A stretch of 64,000 bases of DNA from Pseudoclavibacter sp. AY1F1 (GTDB lineage Bacteria > Actinomycetota > Actinomycetes > Actinomycetales > Microbacteriaceae). A model generated the notes under the pieces. That model was not told the DNA's origin. It saw nothing but the letters and a program-made list of their open reading frames with translations, and ran no database searches. Positions within the stretch are counted from its first letter, which is position 1. The number at the start of each line of letters is the position of its first letter. Below, in pieces: positions 61,571 to 64,000 of this stretch. A program made the translations under genes and the position numbers. The stretch lies in the NCBI RefSeq assembly GCF_002931075.1, contig NZ_PSTQ01000007.1, positions 1-64,000 of the forward strand, given 5' to 3'.

Positions 61571-62461
61571 TTAGCGACGCACCGGTAGGGTGCGGTCCTC
61601 GAAGCCGACTTCCGGGTCCACATCCAGGAGGTACAGCTCTTCTTCGTTGACGAGCTTGTTGCGCACTGCGTAGTCGACAAGGCGAGCGCGCCGGTTGGTT
61701 GCGTACGAGCGGGCTCCGCCGCGAAGCCCCTCGACGCCGATGCGGTCAAGCTTCTCGCACACATTGTCGAGCTTGCGGTTGAATGCAGTGACCGTCCAGC
61801 CGAGCCGCTCTGCGGCGCGGGCGCTCGTGGGGATATCTCCGAGGCCGTTCTCGCCTCGCAGCAACACCGACTCGCACAGGGCGAGCAGGAGCAGTCGCTG
61901 CGCTGGAGTGAGCGCGATATGCGTAAGCTCCCTGGCGGACGACTCCTGACCGACGCCGGAGCCAGCGGGGAGATCCATGTAGACCGGCGAAGCAGCATGC
62001 ACTTTCACCTCGTACTGTCGTTCGCCCGCCGCGAAGTGGATGCTGGTTCGCTCGAAGACGATAGGGAGACGCGCGCCCGGCAGAAGCCGAGCCTGTACTC
62101 GCCCAGATCCGTCGACGACGCTCAGCGTCATGCGGGTGCCGATGTTCGACACGAACCAGATCCCGTCCTTCGCCGCAATCCGAAGGAGCTTGCGGTGAAG
62201 GAAAGGGTTCGCGTCGAGGCGAATGTCGGCATCCCGGCCGATCTCGATGCGCTCGCCCGGCATGACCGAGACCCACTGACCCTGATATTCGACAGACAGC
62301 CCGTGGTCGGGATTCATTTCGAGAAGCTGGTTGGCAGCGTCTTGAAGCAACTCGTGATCCACCAGGCGCACAGACGGCTCATCCTCGCGGGGCAAAGTTG
62401 GGAGCATGCCCGTGTCAACGGGTACCTGGGGAAGTGGGTCAGCTGGGAATCGTGGTGCCAT
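61571..62461 (-). CDS. FHA domain protein with winged-helix C-terminus (296 aa)
   Basis: A proline-rich lead (~1-30) and short helical part are followed by an FHA domain (~55-140): EIGRDADIRL (GR), ANPFLHRKLLRI (the S-x-x-H position is replaced by F-L-H), WFVSNIGTR (N). After a linker, residues ~190-280 form a wHTH-like domain (LTPAQRLLLLALCESVLL, DIPTSARAAERLGWTVTAFNRKLDNVCEKLDRIG). FHA binds phosphothreonine, so this may be a kinase-controlled DNA-binding or adaptor protein. I start at ATG 62461. The frame runs to 62665, but the upstream part covers the IS-end relic. Convergent with the HTH-DUF2690 gene (26-bp gap); a regulatory pair at the island edge. Confidence 0.78.
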   Translation of the reverse strand: MAPRFPADPLPQVPVDTGMLPTLPREDEPSVRLVDHELLQDAANQLLEMNPDHGLSVEYQGQWVSVMPGERIEIGRDADIRLDANPFLHRKLLRIAAKDGIWFVSNIGTRMTLSVVDGSGRVQARLLPGARLPIVFERTSIHFAAGERQYEVKVHAASPVYMDLPAGSGVGQESSARELTHIALTPAQRLLLLALCESVLLRGENGLGDIPTSARAAERLGWTVTAFNRKLDNVCEKLDRIGVEGLRGGARSYATNRRARLVDYAVRNKLVNEEELYLLDVDPEVGFEDRTLPVRR

Positions 62462-62540
62462 GTCGCGAACTCTCTGAGCGGGGAGGTGAATTTGCAAGTC
62501 GTGGAACACCCCAACCATGCCACTACCCAGCGACGTTGAC

Positions 62541-62563
62541 CAGACACGTTTTGGCTCGTAAAC
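62541..62563. mobile_element. Degenerate IS1249-type end (relic)
   Basis: CAGACACGTTTTGGCTCGTA followed by AAC resembles the right end of the IS at 44526 (CACACACGTTTTGGCCTATAAG), with 12 consecutive matching bases (ACACGTTTTGGC) and TAA in register afterwards; three of the four differing positions are transitions. Only an end is present, with no transposase. It would mark the right border of the island if real. Confidence 0.45.
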
Positions 62564-62814
62564 AGCGGTTTTTGTCCTTCCGGACGTCGGAAAATCTTGA
62601 TCCGGAAATCCGGAATCCCGACTCGCAGAACCGAAAACCTTTCGCTTACTCCGTTTTGACCTCAACTACCAGGCATTTATGCCCGGACACTATTGCCCGG
62701 AGCTTTCGCAGGTCGCCCGACCCGACAGCGTCGAGTCAACCGAACCGAGTTCGGGGCCCAACCTTGCGGTCACATGACTCTGCGCAGATTTCACATTCCT
62801 TGGCACAGAATGCA
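62564..62814. other. Lower-GC intergenic stretch before guaA
   Basis: About 250 bp without a gene. It includes small inverted repeats (TCCGGACGTCGGA, CCGGAAATCCGG) and a marked AT-richer composition, consistent with the island junction. Confidence 0.4.
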
Positions 62815-62847
62815 CGAACGGGGACGCACGATGTGCATCCCCGTTCG
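62815..62847 (-). terminator. guaA terminator hairpin
   Basis: CGAACGGGG and CCCCGTTCG pair over 9 bp, with an inner GCAC-GAT-GTGC hairpin continuing the stem. It lies 20 bp beyond the guaA stop. Confidence 0.82.
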
Positions 62848-62866
62848 GCTCAGCTCTCGCCGAGGA

Positions 62867-64000
62867 CTACTCCCACTCGATGGTTCCCGGCGGCTTCGAG
62901 GTCACGTCGAGCACCACACGGTTCACGTCGTCGACCTCGTTCGTGATCCGGTTCGAGATACGGGCAAGCAAGTCGTACGGGAGGCGTGTCCAGTCAGCCG
63001 TCATGGCATCCTCGCTCGAGACTGGGCGCAAGACGATCGGGTGGCCGTAGGTGCGGCCGTCTCCCTGAACGCCCACAGAACGCACGTCGGCGAGCAGCAC
63101 AACCGGGCACTGCCAGATCTCAGTGTCGAGGCCGGCAGCGGTCAGCTCCTGGCGCACGATCGCGTCGGCCTCGCGGAGCAAATCGAGGCGCTCCTGGGTG
63201 ACCTCGCCGATGATCCGGATGCCGAGACCCGGGCCAGGGAACGGCTGACGGGCCACGATGGGCTCCGGCACACCGAGCTCGCGGCCGACGGCGCGGACCT
63301 CGTCCTTGAAGAGCGTGCGCAGCGGCTCGACGAGCTCGAACTGCATGTCCTCCGGAAGACCACCGACGTTGTGATGGCTCTTGATGTTCGCCGTACCGGT
63401 GCCGCCACCGGACTCGACGACGTCAGGGTACAGGGTGCCCTGCACGAGGAAGCGGATGCGCTCCCCCGACTCCTGGGCCTCCTTGATGAGGTCGACCTCG
63501 GCCTGCTCGAAGCTGCGGATGAACTCGCGGCCGATGGTTTTGCGCTTGGCCTCCGGGTCGGTGATGCCTGCCAGTGCCGTGAGGAACTGCTCGCGTGCAT
63601 CCACGGTCACGAGGCGAACGCCGATCGCGTCGACGAAGTCCTCCTCGACCTGGCGCCGCTCGTCTTGGCGAAGCAGGCCGTGGTCGACGAACACGCACGT
63701 GAGCTGGTCGCCCACCGCCTTGTAGACAAGGGCAGCCGCGACGGCGGAGTCGACGCCGCCGGAGAGGCCGCAGATGACCTTGGCGTCACCGATCTGCTCG
63801 CGGATGCGCGCAACCTGCTCGTCGATGACGGACGCGGGCGTCCAGTCGCTCGGAATGCCGGCGGCGCGGTGCAGGAAGCCCTCGATGAGCGCCTGACCGT
63901 GCTCCGAATGCAGCACCTCAGGATGCCACTGCACGCCGTACAGGCCGCGCTCGGTGTTCTGGAACGCCGCCACTGGCGTGTCCTCCGTCGTGGCAAGCAC
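62867..64000 (-). CDS. guaA: GMP synthase (glutamine-hydrolysing), 5'-truncated by the window edge
   Basis: 377 residues from the C-terminal side are inside the window; the first ~145 residues (most of the amidotransferase) lie beyond position 64000. Visible are the end of the glutaminase with GVQWHPEV (catalytic His/Glu), the P-loop [22 protein letters not shown] of the ATP-pyrophosphatase domain, [27 protein letters not shown], the [12 protein letters not shown] loop and the C-terminal dimerisation domain [18 protein letters not shown] ... [13 protein letters not shown]. Converts XMP to GMP. The visible part is intact. Confidence 0.98.
   Translation of the reverse strand: MLATTEDTPVAAFQNTERGLYGVQWHPEVLHSEHGQALIEGFLHRAAGIPSDWTPASVIDEQVARIREQIGDAKVICGLSGGVDSAVAAALVYKAVGDQLTCVFVDHGLLRQDERRQVEEDFVDAIGVRLVTVDAREQFLTALAGITDPEAKRKTIGREFIRSFEQAEVDLIKEAQESGERIRFLVQGTLYPDVVESGGGTGTANIKSHHNVGGLPEDMQFELVEPLRTLFKDEVRAVGRELGVPEPIVARQPFPGPGLGIRIIGEVTQERLDLLREADAIVRQELTAAGLDTEIWQCPVVLLADVRSVGVQGDGRTYGHPIVLRPVSSEDAMTADWTRLPYDLLARISNRITNEVDDVNRVVLDVTSKPPGTIEWE

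Overview
The window is a high-GC chromosome segment from an actinobacterium, most likely Microbacteriaceae. This is inferred from codon use, TANNNT-type -10 boxes with several apparently leaderless genes, many ATGA gene overlaps, and families common in that group (DUF6350/PerM-like, Pr6Pr, DUF3054, rhizobial-type TrpE-TrpG fusion, eukaryotic-type NADP isocitrate dehydrogenase, an IS1249-type insertion sequence). No taxonomic search could be run.

Layout. 1-7.4 kb: tRNA-Lys, small accessory enzymes, and a folate/one-carbon unit in which glyA and folD are coupled behind a ZTP (pfl) riboswitch, followed by a Pr6Pr membrane protein and an AraC regulator. 7.5-17.4 kb: putA divergent from a LysR regulator, an MFS exporter, purU, a Vsr-fold DUF559 gene bracketed by two copies of a dispersed palindromic repeat, and a TetR gene divergent from a two-gene unit. 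17.6-30.4 kb: trpE(G), an EspI-like ParA ATPase, a frameshifted malate dehydrogenase gene, icd, a GNAT, a membrane-anchored DDAH-like protein, purN-purH, a PerM-like protein and chorismate mutase. 30.4-43.2 kb: repeats, cydDC, sucCD, pcrA, an aldo/keto reductase, GDPD, DUF3054 and a Bax-inhibitor-1 protein.

43.3-62.6 kb is an accessory island between the Bax-inhibitor gene and guaA. It begins with an intact IS1249-type element inserted in the Bax-inhibitor terminator (11-bp direct repeats) and ends near a degenerate copy of the IS end. Its core is a compact ten-gene minus-strand operon (60065 to 46634): GrpE-like exchange factor, Hsp70-A, a 905-residue TPR/FN3-like scaffold, a zinc-ribbon TRAFAC-type GTPase, a GAP1-like protein, a membrane-anchored zinc-ribbon GTPase, a 75-residue membrane protein, a NERD nuclease-like protein, Hsp70-B and a VWA protein. 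Both Hsp70s lack the C-terminal lid and no J-protein is present. A convergent pair at the upstream border (membrane HTH-DUF2690 protein and FHA-winged-helix protein) could be sensors or regulators. The operon resembles predicted NTP-dependent conflict systems built on paired GTPases and GAP1 proteins, here joined to a private Hsp70/GrpE chaperone pair; I read it as a candidate defence or stress-surveillance system. The window closes in guaA, which runs off the right edge.

Other notable structure: three copies of an approximately 78-bp palindromic element, very long hairpins between convergent genes, a 24-bp minisatellite-like array before cydC, and several short tandem repeats beside stop codons.
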